A DNA stretch of 34,309 nt from Promicromonospora citrea (GCF_013004695.1 NZ_JABEMG010000040.1:1-34309), one strand, 5' to 3'. Counted from the first letter of the stretch, positions 9,329 through 17,870 are shown. Translations and numbers: made by a program. Notes: generated from the letters alone by a model not told the origin.

Positions 9329-10632
9329 TGCGCGACAGCCTGCCCCCCGACCTCAGGGAGCCCGAGGAACCGCGCCCGCTGCGGATCGCCATGGTCTCCG
9401 TGCACACCTCGCCGCTCGAGCAGCCGGGGTCGGGGGACGCGGGCGGCATGAACGTGTACGTCCTCGAGCTGTCCCGCGCGCTGGCCCGCCGCGGGGCGCA
9501 GGTCGAGATCTACACGCGGGCGACGTCGTCGGCCCAGCCCAAGGTGGCCGACCCCGAGCCGGGGATCCGCGTGATCAACGTGGCGGCGGGCCCGTTCGAG
9601 GGGCTGGACAAGAACGACCTGCCCGGACAGCTCTGCGCGTTCGCCGCGGGGGTGCTGCGTGCCGAGGCGCACCGCCCCCAGGGCTGGTACGACGTGCTGC
9701 ACACGCACTACTGGCTGTCGGGCCAGGTCGGCTGGCTCGCCGCCGAACGGTGGGACGTCCCGCTGGTGCACACGATGCACACCATGGCGCGCGTGAAGAA
9801 CGCCGCGCTCGCGCCCGGCGACACCCCCGAGCCGCAGGTGCGGGTCATCGGGGAAGAGCAGGTCGTCGCCGAGTCGGACGCGCTCGTGGCGAACACCGAC
9901 GAGGAGGCCGCCGACCTGGTGCGCGACTACCACGCCGACCCCGAGCGCGTGCACGTGGTGCAGCCAGGCGTCGACCTCGAGGTGTTCTCGCCCCTGCCCG
10001 GCTCGCCCGAGGAGGTCGCCGCGCGCCGCACGGAGCTGCGCGAGCGTCTCGGCCTGCCGACGGACCGCAAGATCGTGCTGTTCGCGGGGCGCGTCCAGCT
10101 CCTCAAGGGTCCCGACGTGCTCGTCCGCGCGCTCGGGGAGCGGGTCTGGGACTGGCGCCCGCCGCGGCTCGTGGTGCTCGGTGGCGCCTCGGGGCGGCCC
10201 ACCGCGGTCCGCGAGCTCGAGGCGCTCGCCTACCAGGAGGGTGTGGGGCGGCACCTGATGGTCCGGCCGCCCGTGCCGCAGGACGTGCTCGCCGACTGGT
10301 TCCGTGCCGTGGACCTCGTGGCCGTGCCGTCGCACAACGAGTCGTTCGGGCTCGTGGCGGCCGAGGCGCAGGCGACGGGCACCCCGGTGGTGGCCGCCGC
10401 CGTCGGCGGGCTGCGCACCGTGGTGCGGGACGGCGTCTCGGGCGTCCTGGTGCCCGACCACGACCCGGGGCGGTGGGCTGTCGCGCTCAAGACCCTGCTC
10501 GACGACGACGTCGCGCGCGAGCGCCTGGCCGCGGGGGCCCGCGCGTCGGCGGCCCGGTTCGGCTGGGACCGGACGGCCGAGGAGGTGCTCGACGTGTACG
10601 AGCGGGCCCGCAAGCGGCACGCCGGCCGGTAG
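9328..10632 (+). CDS. mshA: D-inositol-3-phosphate N-acetylglucosaminyltransferase, mycothiol synthesis
   Basis: This 434-residue GT-B enzyme of family GT4 is the first committed step of mycothiol synthesis. It transfers GlcNAc from UDP-GlcNAc to 1D-myo-inositol 3-phosphate. The sequence shows the MshA N-terminal block ([20 protein letters not shown]), [28 protein letters not shown], the nucleotide-binding start [18 protein letters not shown] and the EX7E pair at E338 and E346 in [17 protein letters not shown]. Length and motif order match characterised MshA proteins. The start overlaps the lactonase stop (TGATG), and gpmA follows 59 bp later. A gpmA and senX3-regX3 neighbourhood near mshA is also known from mycobacteria. 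Confidence 0.95.
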   Translation: MRDSLPPDLREPEEPRPLRIAMVSVHTSPLEQPGSGDAGGMNVYVLELSRALARRGAQVEIYTRATSSAQPKVADPEPGIRVINVAAGPFEGLDKNDLPGQLCAFAAGVLRAEAHRPQGWYDVLHTHYWLSGQVGWLAAERWDVPLVHTMHTMARVKNAALAPGDTPEPQVRVIGEEQVVAESDALVANTDEEAADLVRDYHADPERVHVVQPGVDLEVFSPLPGSPEEVAARRTELRERLGLPTDRKIVLFAGRVQLLKGPDVLVRALGERVWDWRPPRLVVLGGASGRPTAVRELEALAYQEGVGRHLMVRPPVPQDVLADWFRAVDLVAVPSHNESFGLVAAEAQATGTPVVAAAVGGLRTVVRDGVSGVLVPDHDPGRWAVALKTLLDDDVARERLAAGARASAARFGWDRTAEEVLDVYERARKRHAGR

Positions 10633-10679
10633 CCGTTCCGCCCGGCGGACCGCCGTCGGGCCCGGCGTGGAAACTGCGG

Positions 10680-10685
10680 CAGGAT
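10680..10685 (+). promoter_or_regulatory. putative -10 (CAGGAT) for gpmA
   Basis: CAGGAT keeps the conserved A and final T of the -10 and ends 6 nt before the ATG at 10692, the same spacing as at several other genes here. AGGA within it could instead act as a ribosome site, so leaderless initiation is only a possibility. Confidence 0.35.
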
Positions 10686-10691
10686 GGGGGT

Positions 10692-11432
10692 ATGACCTAC
10701 ACCCTCGTGCTGCTCCGCCACGGCGAGAGCGAGTGGAACGCGAAGAACCTGTTCACCGGCTGGGTGGACGTCGCCCTGTCCGAGAAGGGCGTCGAGGAGG
10801 CCAAGCGCGGCGGCGCCCTGCTCAAGGAGGCCGGGGTGACCCCGGACATCCTGCACACGTCGCTGCTGCGCCGCGCGATCATGACGGCGAACCTCGCGCT
10901 CGACGTCGCCGACCGGCACTGGATCCCGGTCAAGCGCAGCTGGCGCCTCAACGAGCGCCACTACGGCGCCCTGCAGGGCAAGGACAAGAAGCAGACGCTC
11001 GAGGAGTTCGGCGAGGAGCAGTTCATGCTCTGGCGCCGGTCCTACGACGTGCCGCCGCCCGAGATCGAGCTGGGCTCGGAGTTCAGCCAGGACGCCGACC
11101 CGCGCTACGCCGACGCGCCCGTCGTGCGCACGGAGGCCCTCAAGCTCGTCCTCGAGCGGGCCCTGCCGTACTGGGAGAGCGAGATCGTGCCGGACCTCAA
11201 GGCCGGCAGGACGGTGCTGGTGGCCGCGCACGGCAACTCGCTGCGCGCGCTGGTCAAGCACCTCGACGGCATCTCCGACGAGGCGATCGCCGGGCTGAAC
11301 ATCCCGACCGGCATCCCGCTGGTCTACGAGCTCGACGAGGAGACCCTCGCGCCGGTCACGCCGGGCGGCACGTACCTCGACCCGGAGGCGGCCAAGGACG
11401 CGATCGCCGCGGTCGCCAACCAGGGCCGCTGA
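10692..11432 (+). CDS. gpmA: 2,3-bisphosphoglycerate-dependent phosphoglycerate mutase
   Basis: This 246-residue cytoplasmic glycolytic enzyme interconverts 3- and 2-phosphoglycerate. It begins [19 protein letters not shown], where H10 of the RHGE motif is the phosphorylated histidine. The dPGM signatures [45 protein letters not shown] and [19 protein letters not shown], with the second catalytic His, follow in order. Length is normal for dPGM (about 245-250). The gene is followed by a 20-bp inverted repeat shared with the convergent phoU gene. Confidence 0.96.
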   Translation: MTYTLVLLRHGESEWNAKNLFTGWVDVALSEKGVEEAKRGGALLKEAGVTPDILHTSLLRRAIMTANLALDVADRHWIPVKRSWRLNERHYGALQGKDKKQTLEEFGEEQFMLWRRSYDVPPPEIELGSEFSQDADPRYADAPVVRTEALKLVLERALPYWESEIVPDLKAGRTVLVAAHGNSLRALVKHLDGISDEAIAGLNIPTGIPLVYELDEETLAPVTPGGTYLDPEAAKDAIAAVANQGR

Positions 11433-11438
11433 AAAGCT

Positions 11439-11493
11439 GAGTGCGGGACCTTCGCCCTGTGCCGTGTGCCAGGAGGGCGAAGATCCCGCACTC
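11439..11493. terminator. bidirectional terminator between gpmA and phoU
   Basis: Two 20-nt arms (11439-11458 and 11474-11493) are complementary with one mismatch. On the minus strand that mismatch becomes a G-U pair, giving an unbroken helix followed by a TTTT run (11436-11433). The element lies between convergent genes and can serve both; the T-run favours phoU. The loop is 15 nt. Confidence 0.85.
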
Positions 11494-11510
11494 GGCGGGG
11501 CGGGGGACGG

Positions 11511-12158
11511 TCAGTCCTCCGGGAAGTCGCCCGTCACCAGGAAGGTGACGCGCCGGGCGACCGAGACGCCGTGGTCGCCGAACCGCTCGTAGTAGCGGCC
11601 CACCAGCGTGACGTCGACGGCCTCCTGGACCGTGCCCGACCACGCGGGCCCGAGCAGGGTCGCGAAGGTCTGCTGGTGCAGCTCGTCGATGATGTCGTCG
11701 TCCCGCTCGATCGCCTCGGCGACCTCGAGGTCGCGCGTGGCGAGCAGCCGCGTGGTGCGCTGGGCCACCCGGACGGCGGCGTCGTGCATCTTCGCGAACG
11801 TGTCGCGGGCCTCGGGGACGATCGCCTGCGCCGGGTAGCGACCGCGCGCCACCTGGGCGACGTGCCGCGCCAGGTCGCCCATCCGCTCGAGCGACGCGCT
11901 CATCCGCAGGGCGCTCACCACCACACGCAGGTCGGTCGCGACGGGCGCCTGCTGCGCCAGGAGGTGCACGCACCGCTCGTCGAGCGAGGACTCGATGGCG
12001 TCGATGGTCTTGTCCGAGGCGATCACCTCCTGCGCCAGCCGCAGGTCGGCCTCGAGGAGCGCCGTCCCGGCACGCGTGATCGCGGACTCGACGAGCCTGC
12101 TCATCTCGGTCAGATCGTCTCCGACCTGCTGGAGCTCGGCTTCGAAGATCTGTCGCAT
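11511..12158 (-). CDS. phoU: phosphate signalling protein PhoU
   Basis: This 215-residue all-helical cytoplasmic protein carries two PhoU repeats (about residues 10-95 and 115-205). Each holds the metal-binding pattern, seen as RMSASLERMGDLARHVAQ and VGRYYERFGDHGVSVARR. PhoU couples the Pst transporter to the phosphate-sensing kinase and keeps the regulon off in high phosphate. GAGAGGAAAC precedes the ATG. The gene diverges from senX3-regX3. A PHO-box-like repeat lies in the shared 174-bp region, in the minus orientation, so phoU may itself be RegX3-controlled. Confidence 0.95.
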   Translation of the reverse strand: MRQIFEAELQQVGDDLTEMSRLVESAITRAGTALLEADLRLAQEVIASDKTIDAIESSLDERCVHLLAQQAPVATDLRVVVSALRMSASLERMGDLARHVAQVARGRYPAQAIVPEARDTFAKMHDAAVRVAQRTTRLLATRDLEVAEAIERDDDIIDELHQQTFATLLGPAWSGTVQEAVDVTLVGRYYERFGDHGVSVARRVTFLVTGDFPED

Positions 12159-12227
12159 CGGTTTCCTCTCGAGTTCAGGGCGCGCGCGACCGCACGCCCC
12201 TGCCCAGCGTCGCCGTCGCGCCGTACC

Positions 12228-12260
12228 GGGAGGTTAACGCGGTTCCACCCGGACATGAAC
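12228..12260 (-). promoter_or_regulatory. PHO-box-like 11-nt repeats between phoU and senX3
   Basis: Read on the minus strand, three consecutive 11-mers occur: GTTCATGTCCG (12260-12250), GGTGGAACCGC (12249-12239, degenerate) and GTTAACCTCCC (12238-12228). The outer two resemble the units before both pstS genes. Sixteen bases after the last unit, GACGCT (12211-12206) could be a weak -10 for phoU; the same 16-nt spacing separates repeat and -10 at the first pstS. The site may also act on senX3. Confidence 0.55.
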
Positions 12261-12320
12261 ATCAGACGACACGACGGTCGGGGCGCCCGTCCCTGGCGAT
12301 CGGCGCCCCGGACGTCGACC

Positions 12321-12326
12321 TACCCT
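12321..12326 (+). promoter_or_regulatory. putative -10 (TACCCT) for leaderless senX3
   Basis: TACCCT ends 6 nt before the GTG at 12333. No ribosome site is present in the gap. This favours a leaderless senX3-regX3 transcript. Confidence 0.5.
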
Positions 12327-12332
12327 GGAGTC

Positions 12333-13565
12333 GTGGACGGAATCATCTCCGGGGTACCGGTGCTGGCCGCCGGGATCTTCGGCGTGATCGTCGGCGTCGT
12401 CGCGACGCTGGCGTTCCGCGTGTCGGAGCGGCAGCAGCGCGCCGTCGACCGGTCCGAGCCCGACGAGCTCGACGCCGGTCTCGTCCGCGTGCTCTCGGTG
12501 CTGCGGTCGGCCGCCGTCGTGCTCGACGGCGACGACGAGGTGGTGCGCGCCTCGCCACCCGCCTACGCGCTCGGGGTGGTGCGCAACGACGCGATCGTGC
12601 ACGCGGCGATCAACGACCTGGTGGCCCTCGTGCGGCGCGACGGCGTCATCCGTGAGCAGGAGCTCGAGCTGCCGCGCGGTCCGGTGGGCCAGGGCACGGT
12701 GCTGCTCCAGGTGCGCGTGGCCCCGCTCGGTCTCGAGCGGGTGCTGGTGCTCGCCGAGGACCGCACGGAGGCCCGGCGCGTCGAGGCGATCCGCCGCGAC
12801 TTCGTCGTCAACGTGTCCCACGAGCTCAAGACGCCGGTGGGCGCGCTGGCCCTGCTCGCCGAGACGGTGGCCGACGCCGCGGACGACCCGGTCGCCGTCC
12901 GGCGGTTCACGGAGCGCATGCAGCGCGAGGCCGTGCGCCTGTCCGCTCTGGTGCAGGAGATCATCGAGCTGTCGCGCCTGCAGGGAGCCGGCGCCGTACC
13001 GAAGCTCACGCCCGTGCCGATCCGCGACGTCGTCGAGGAGGCCGTGGACCGGGCGCGGACGACCGCGCAGTCCAAGAACATCGCCATCACGACGGGCGGC
13101 GCCCTCGACAGCGAGGTCTACGGCGACCACAACCTCCTGGTGACCGCCGTGCGCAACCTCGTGGACAACGCCGTGGCCTACTCGGGGCCGGCCAGCCGTG
13201 TCGGCGTCGGGGTGAGCGAGCGGGCGGGCCTCGTGGAGATCGCCGTGGTGGACCAGGGCATCGGCATAGCGGAGGATGCACAGGAGCGCGTGTTCGAGCG
13301 GTTCTACCGCGTGGACCCCGCGCGCTCGCGCGACACCGGTGGCACGGGCCTCGGCCTGAGCATCGTCAAGCACGTCGCGGCCGACCACGGCGGCGACGTC
13401 ACGATGTGGTCGGAGCCCGGCAGGGGGTCGACCTTCACGCTGCGCATCCCGGCCGCCGACCGGCCGGGCGGTGCGGCCGCGCGCGCGGCCCGTCCCGCGC
13501 GGGCCGCCGCGGCGGAGCCCGACGAGGCGGCGCAGGCCGCGACGAACGAGGAGGTGGGTGCGTGA
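12333..13565 (+). CDS. senX3: phosphate-responsive sensor histidine kinase SenX3
   Basis: This 410-residue membrane histidine kinase has one or two N-terminal membrane segments (VPVLAAGIFGVIVGVVATLAF, about residues 7-28). A PAS-like domain follows (about 50-145, including SVLRSAAVVLDGDDEVV). The dimerisation domain has phospho-acceptor H163 in VNVSHELKTPVGALALLAE. The ATPase domain shows the N box (NLVDNAVAYS, N275), G1 (VVDQGIGIA), F box (ERVFERFYRVD) and G2 (GGTGLGLSIVKH). The C-terminus is Ala/Arg/Glu-rich. The start GTG follows a -10 by 6 nt. It overlaps regX3 by 4 nt and diverges from phoU, the arrangement seen for SenX3/PhoR in other actinobacteria. It should phosphorylate RegX3 under phosphate limitation, with PhoU and Pst giving the signal. 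Confidence 0.93.
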   Translation: MDGIISGVPVLAAGIFGVIVGVVATLAFRVSERQQRAVDRSEPDELDAGLVRVLSVLRSAAVVLDGDDEVVRASPPAYALGVVRNDAIVHAAINDLVALVRRDGVIREQELELPRGPVGQGTVLLQVRVAPLGLERVLVLAEDRTEARRVEAIRRDFVVNVSHELKTPVGALALLAETVADAADDPVAVRRFTERMQREAVRLSALVQEIIELSRLQGAGAVPKLTPVPIRDVVEEAVDRARTTAQSKNIAITTGGALDSEVYGDHNLLVTAVRNLVDNAVAYSGPASRVGVGVSERAGLVEIAVVDQGIGIAEDAQERVFERFYRVDPARSRDTGGTGLGLSIVKHVAADHGGDVTMWSEPGRGSTFTLRIPAADRPGGAAARAARPARAAAAEPDEAAQAATNEEVGA

Positions 13566-14260
13566 CGCGCATCCTGGTGGTGGAGGACGAGGAGTCGTAC
13601 CGGGACCCGCTGACCTACCAGCTCACCCGCGAGGGCTTCGAGGTGGTCGAGGCGGCCGACGGGCACGCGGCCCTCGCCGCGTACGACGCCGAGGGCGCCG
13701 ACCTGGTGCTGCTCGACCTGATGCTGCCGGGCCTGTCCGGCACCGAGGTGTGCCGCGAGCTGCGGGCGCGCGGGGACGTGCCCGTCATCATGCTCACGGC
13801 CAAGGACTCCGAGATCGACAAGGTGGTGGGCCTCGAGCTCGGCGCCGACGACTACGTCACCAAGCCCTACTCGTACCGCGAGCTGCTCGCGCGCGTCCGG
13901 GCCGTGCTGCGCCGCCGCCAGCCCGCCGACACGGCCGACCGCGACGGCGACGGCGTGCTCCAGGTGGGCCCCGTCCGGATGGACGTGGAGCGGCACACCG
14001 TCACGGTCTCCGGCCGGTCGGTCGCCCTGCCGCTCAAGGAGTTCGACCTGCTCGAGCTCCTCCTGCGCAACGCGGGCCGGGTGCTCACGCGCGGCCAGCT
14101 CATCGACCGGGTCTGGGGCGCCGACTACGTGGGCGACACCAAGACGCTCGACGTCCACGTCAAGCGCATCCGGTCGAAGATCGAGCCCGACCCCGGCACG
14201 CCCCGGTACCTGCTCACCGTGCGCGGCCTGGGCTACAAGCTGGCCGACGACGAGGACTGA
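13562..14260 (+). CDS. regX3: OmpR/PhoB-type response regulator RegX3
   Basis: This 232-residue regulator has a receiver domain (1-120) with D9/E10 acidic pocket, phospho-acceptor D52 (LVLLDLMLPG), T80-region MLTAKD and the Lys of DDYVTKPYSYRELLAR. A winged-helix DNA-binding domain (about 135-230) ends with DVHVKRIRSKIE and the wing RYLLTVRGLGYKL. The GTG start overlaps the senX3 stop (GTGA) and has GAGGAGGTGG 4-8 nt upstream. It is the cognate regulator of the adjacent kinase. The 11-nt repeats before both pstS genes and between phoU and senX3 are its likely targets. Confidence 0.95.
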   Translation: MTRILVVEDEESYRDPLTYQLTREGFEVVEAADGHAALAAYDAEGADLVLLDLMLPGLSGTEVCRELRARGDVPVIMLTAKDSEIDKVVGLELGADDYVTKPYSYRELLARVRAVLRRRQPADTADRDGDGVLQVGPVRMDVERHTVTVSGRSVALPLKEFDLLELLLRNAGRVLTRGQLIDRVWGADYVGDTKTLDVHVKRIRSKIEPDPGTPRYLLTVRGLGYKLADDED

Positions 14261-14282
14261 CCGGGCATACCAGGCACCGGGC

Positions 14283-14326
14283 GTTCATCTCGCGTTCGCC
14301 TGCCGGCCTCCGCCCGGCAGTAGGTT
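14283..14326 (+). promoter_or_regulatory. PHO box and -10 of the first pstS gene
   Basis: Two adjacent 11-mers, GTTCATCTCGC (14283-14293) and GTTCGCCTGCC (14294-14304), match the direct-repeat form of the actinobacterial PHO box. They take the place of a -35. TAGGTT (14321-14326) is the -10, and the GTG start at 14335 is 8 nt further, so the mRNA is probably leaderless or nearly so. Confidence 0.75.
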
Positions 14327-14334
14327 CGCGCAGC

Positions 14335-15459
14335 GTGACCACGCCCCGCGCGACCCGCCTCCTCGCCGCCGCGACCGCCGGCGCCCTCGTGCTCCCGCTG
14401 GCCGGGTGCGCCGGGCTCGAGCTGCCCGCCCTCGGCGTCTCGCCCGAGCCGACGGCCTCGGCGGACCCCGCCGTGGTCGGCGCGTTCCACGGCATCGGGG
14501 CCTCGTCGCAGTCCACCGCCATGGAGGCGTGGATCGCCGGGTTCCGGCAGGAGCACCCCGACGCCACCGTGACCTACGACCCGGCGGGGTCCGGCGACGG
14601 CCGCGCGGCGTTCCTCGCCGGCGAGGCCGCCTTCGGCGCGAGCGACGTCCCCCTGAGCGACGAGGAGATGGCCGCCTCCGGCCCGGCGTGCGACGGCGGC
14701 AACGCCATCGACCTGCCCGTCTACATCAGCCCGATCACGGTGGTCTTCAACGTGCCGGGTGTGCGGCGGCTGAACATGTCGTCCGAGCTCCTCGCCGGCA
14801 TCTTCCGCGGTGACGTCACCCGCTGGGACGACCCGGCGATCGCGGAGGCCAACCCGGGTGTGGAGCTGCCCGCCCAGGGGATCACGCCGGTCCACCGCTC
14901 CGACGACTCCGGCACGACCGAGAACTTCACGGACTACCTCCACGCGACGGCGCCCGACGCGTGGCCCTGGGAGCCGGACGGGACGTGGCCGCAGCCCGGC
15001 GGCTTCGGGGCCGACGGCACCGAGGGCGTGACCACGACCGTGCGGTCGACGCCCGGCGGCATCACCTACGCCGACGCGTCGGCCAGCGGCGGCCTGGGGA
15101 CCGTCGCCGTCCGGGTCGGCGACACCTACGTGGAGTACAGCGCCGACGCGGCCGCCGCCGTCGTCGACCTCTCGCCGCGCGTCGAGAACCGGTACGAGCA
15201 CGACCTCGCGTTCCAGGTCGACCGGACCATCGACAAGCCGTTCGCCTACCCGCTGCTGCTCGTGTCCTACCTGATCGTCTGCTCGCGGTACGACGACCGC
15301 GCCGAGGGCCGGTTCGTCAAGGAGTTCGTGCGGTACGTGGCCTCCGCCGAGGGGCAGGAGCGCGCGGCCGGCGCGGCCGGCAGCGCTCCGGTGTCCACCG
15401 ACGTGCAGCAGTGGATCGCGGAGGCCGCCGACGCCGTCTACCTGACCCGGGAACGGTGA
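14335..15459 (+). CDS. pstS: phosphate-binding lipoprotein PstS (first copy)
   Basis: This 374-residue lipoprotein has a signal peptide ending LPLAGC, with C25 the lipidated cysteine. Mature sequence shows the PstS phosphate-binding features GIGASSQSTAMEAW, DPAGSGDGRAAFLAGEAAFGASD and RSDDSGTTENFTDYL, and the C-terminal block VSYLIVC...AEGQERAAGAAGSAPV. It should capture phosphate outside the membrane for PstCAB. It is separated from regX3 by 74 bp holding a PHO box and from the second pstS by 172 bp with its own PHO box, so it has its own promoter. The two PstS proteins share the same framework but differ widely, indicating an old duplication. Confidence 0.93.
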   Translation: MTTPRATRLLAAATAGALVLPLAGCAGLELPALGVSPEPTASADPAVVGAFHGIGASSQSTAMEAWIAGFRQEHPDATVTYDPAGSGDGRAAFLAGEAAFGASDVPLSDEEMAASGPACDGGNAIDLPVYISPITVVFNVPGVRRLNMSSELLAGIFRGDVTRWDDPAIAEANPGVELPAQGITPVHRSDDSGTTENFTDYLHATAPDAWPWEPDGTWPQPGGFGADGTEGVTTTVRSTPGGITYADASASGGLGTVAVRVGDTYVEYSADAAAAVVDLSPRVENRYEHDLAFQVDRTIDKPFAYPLLLVSYLIVCSRYDDRAEGRFVKEFVRYVASAEGQERAAGAAGSAPVSTDVQQWIAEAADAVYLTRER

Positions 15460-15516
15460 GCACAGGGGCCGTCCTCGACCCGGAGGTGGCAGGGATCACC
15501 CCCTGACCGGCGGTGT

Positions 15517-15571
15517 GTTCACCCTCCGTTCATCTCCGCCTGGGGAGCAGGTCACCACCGCTCCCTAGCGT
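15517..15571 (+). promoter_or_regulatory. PHO box and -10 of the second pstS gene
   Basis: GTTCACCCTCC (15517-15527) and GTTCATCTCCG (15528-15538) are adjacent 11-nt direct repeats. The likely -10 is TAGCGT (15566-15571), 27 nt after the last unit. That is exactly 11 nt more than the 16-nt spacing at the first pstS, as if one further degenerate unit (15539-15549) intervened. Confidence 0.7.
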
Positions 15572-15631
15572 CCTGGATGAACGGTGCGGCGCTCGCCGCG
15601 CGCGTACGACGTGAACAGGATGGAACGACAC

Positions 15632-16735
15632 GTGAAGATCAGCCGATTCCCCCGCGTTGGCTCCGCTGTCATGGTGGGCGCGCTCGCGCTGAGCCTCGCA
15701 GCCTGTGGCCAGAACCCGGGTGCGGACGCCGCGGCCGACGGCGCCTCCGCCTCCGCAGGAGACCTGTCCGGCGAGCTCAGCGGCGGCGGCGCCTCGTCGC
15801 AGGAGTCCGCGATGGAGGCGTGGCGCGCCGGCTTCCAGGGCCAGTACCCCGACGTCACCGTGAACTACGACCCGGTCGGCTCGGGCGGTGGCCGCGAGAA
15901 CTTCATCTCCGGCGCGTTCCCGTTCGCGGGCTCCGACGCCGCGCTCGACGACGACGAGCTGGCCGACGCCGAGGCGCAGTGCGGTGAGGGCGGCGTCATC
16001 GAGTACCCCGCCTACATCTCCCCGGTGGCCGTCGCCTTCAACCTCGAGGGCATCGACTCGCTGAACATGACCCCCGAGACGATCGCGGGGATCTTCAAGG
16101 GCGACATCACGACGTGGGACGACGCGGCGATCGCCGACGACAACCCCGACGCCGACCTGCCGTCCACGGACATCACGGTGGTGCACCGCTCGGACGACTC
16201 GGGCACGACCGAGAACTTCCAGGAGTACCTGAGCACGGTGGTCCCGGACGTGTGGACCTACGAGCCGGAGGGCATCTGGCCCGTCGACGGCCAGGAGTCG
16301 GCGCAGGGCACCTCCGGCGTGGTCAGCGCCGCGCAGGCCGGCGAGGGCACCATCACCTACGCCGACGCGTCGCAGATCGCGGACCTCGGCACGGTGGCCG
16401 TCGGCGTCGGCGAGGAGTTCGTCGAGTACAGCCCCGAGGCCGCCGCCGCGGTGATCGAGGGGTCGCCGCGGGTCGAGGGCACGAGCGAGCACGTCTTCGC
16501 CTACGACCTGGCCCGTGACATCGAGGGCACGTACCCGATCGTCCTGGTGTCCTACCACCTGGCCTGCGCCACCTACGAGGACGCCGAGCAGGCCGAGCTC
16601 GTGAAGGGCTTCCTCGGCTACGTGCTCAGCGAGGAGGGCCAGAAGGCGGCCGCCGACTCGGCCGGCTCCGCCCCGCTGCCCACCGCGCTCGCGGAGGAGT
16701 TCGCCGGCGCGGTCGACGCGATCACCGCCGGCTGA
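15632..16735 (+). CDS. pstS: phosphate-binding lipoprotein PstS (second copy, first gene of pstSCAB)
   Basis: This 367-residue lipoprotein starts MKISRFPRVGSAVMVG and has lipobox LSLAAC (C25). Phosphate-binding segments are GGGASSQESAMEAW, DPVGSGGGRENFISGAFPFAGSD and HRSDDSGTTENFQEYL. The mature N-terminus is acidic and low-complexity (GADAAADGASASAGD), typical of an actinobacterial lipoprotein linker. In-frame starts at 15584 and 15620 exist; 15632 gives the normal signal peptide and has GGAA 6-9 nt upstream. It supplies phosphate to the PstCA channel encoded next. A hairpin at 16775-16808 separates it from pstC. Confidence 0.92.
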   Translation: MKISRFPRVGSAVMVGALALSLAACGQNPGADAAADGASASAGDLSGELSGGGASSQESAMEAWRAGFQGQYPDVTVNYDPVGSGGGRENFISGAFPFAGSDAALDDDELADAEAQCGEGGVIEYPAYISPVAVAFNLEGIDSLNMTPETIAGIFKGDITTWDDAAIADDNPDADLPSTDITVVHRSDDSGTTENFQEYLSTVVPDVWTYEPEGIWPVDGQESAQGTSGVVSAAQAGEGTITYADASQIADLGTVAVGVGEEFVEYSPEAAAAVIEGSPRVEGTSEHVFAYDLARDIEGTYPIVLVSYHLACATYEDAEQAELVKGFLGYVLSEEGQKAAADSAGSAPLPTALAEEFAGAVDAITAG

Positions 16736-16774
16736 CCGGCGACCCGAGCAGGACCGAGCACCACCGGCCGGTGG

Positions 16775-16808
16775 CCGGGTCCCGGGGCGGAAGAGCCCCG
16801 GAGCCCGG
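16775..16808 (+). terminator. intercistronic hairpin between pstS and pstC
   Basis: Stem CCGGG (16775-16779) and CCGGGGC (16782-16788) pairs with GCCCCGG (16795-16801) and CCCGG (16804-16808) around the loop GGAAGA, with small internal mismatches. It lies in the 130-bp gap after pstS and no new promoter is obvious before pstC. Partial termination or mRNA protection here would give more PstS than PstCAB, as is common for binding-protein transporters. That role is inferred. Confidence 0.6.
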
Positions 16809-16865
16809 TCACCGGCACGGCCGTGCCAGGCACACGACACCGACCCGACGAGCCGAGGACACCTC

Positions 16866-17870
16866 GTGACCACCACGGACAGCCCACCTGCCGTACCGGC
16901 GCCCGCGCCGGCGCGCCCGCGCCGCCGACGCTCCACCGGAGACACCGAGCGGGGCTTCAGCCGGACCTTCCGCTGGATCACCACCGGTGCGGGAGCCCTC
17001 ATCCTCGCGACCCTCGCCGCGGTCGCGCTCTTCCTCGTCGCGCGGGCGTTCCCCGCCGTCACCGCGAGCCCGACGGAGCTGGCCGACGCCGTCCCGCGCT
17101 ACCCGGACGACACGTCGTTCATCGCGTACGTCGGACCGCTCGTCTTCGGCACGCTGCTCGCCGCCGTCCTGGCGCTCCTGCTCGCGACGCCCGTCGCGAT
17201 GGGCATCGCGCTGTTCATCTCGCACTACGCCCCGCGGCGCCTCGCGCAGGTGCTCGGCTACCTCGTCGACCTGCTCGCCGCCATCCCGTCCGTCGTCTAC
17301 GGGCTGTGGGGCATCGCGGTCCTCGCCCCCGCGGCCGCGCCGGTGTGGGGCTGGCTGAACGACTACCTCGGCTGGTTCCCCCTGTTCGCGGGCGAGGCGT
17401 CGCCGACCGCGCGGACGCTCGCGACCGTCGCCGTCGTGCTGGCCGTGATGATCCTGCCGATCATCACGGCCGTCTCGCGCGAGGTGTTCCTGCAGACGCC
17501 GCGGCTCCACGAGGAGGCGGCGCTCGCGCTGGGCGCGACCCGGTGGGAGATGGTGCGGACCGCGGTGCTGCCCTTCGGCCGCTCCGGCGTCATCTCGGCC
17601 GCGATGCTCGGCCTCGGCCGCGCGCTCGGCGAGACCATGGCCGTGCTGATGATCCTGTCGCCCGGCTTCCTCTACTCGTTCAAGGTGTTCCAGGCCGCGC
17701 AGCACCAGACCATCGCGGCGTACATCGCCCTGGACTTCCCGGAGGCGAGCGGCCTGGCCGTCAACGCGCTCATCGCGACCGGTCTCGCGCTGTTCGTCAT
17801 CACCCTCGCGGTCAACATGGCCGCCCGGGCCGTCGTGGCCCGCCGCAAGGACTTCTCGGGAGCCAACTGA
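16866..17870 (+). CDS. pstC: phosphate ABC transporter permease PstC
   Basis: This 334-residue inner-membrane permease has a Pro/Arg-rich cytoplasmic N-terminus (about 1-35) and six predicted membrane helices. The ABC coupling loop (EAA motif) is seen at LHEEAALALGATRWEMVRTAVLP. The PstC features DLLAAIPSVVYGLWGI and LGLGRALGETMAVLMI are present. GAGGA lies about 6 nt before the GTG start. It forms the channel with PstA. Its stop overlaps the pstA ATG by one base (TGATG), coupling synthesis of the two permeases. Confidence 0.95.
   Translation: MTTTDSPPAVPAPAPARPRRRRSTGDTERGFSRTFRWITTGAGALILATLAAVALFLVARAFPAVTASPTELADAVPRYPDDTSFIAYVGPLVFGTLLAAVLALLLATPVAMGIALFISHYAPRRLAQVLGYLVDLLAAIPSVVYGLWGIAVLAPAAAPVWGWLNDYLGWFPLFAGEASPTARTLATVAVVLAVMILPIITAVSREVFLQTPRLHEEAALALGATRWEMVRTAVLPFGRSGVISAAMLGLGRALGETMAVLMILSPGFLYSFKVFQAAQHQTIAAYIALDFPEASGLAVNALIATGLALFVITLAVNMAARAVVARRKDFSGAN

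Noticed and set aside
15584-15631. Upstream starts (15584, 15620) for the second pstS
   Set aside because: They would place a charged extension before the signal peptide; 15632 gives a standard lipoprotein signal.
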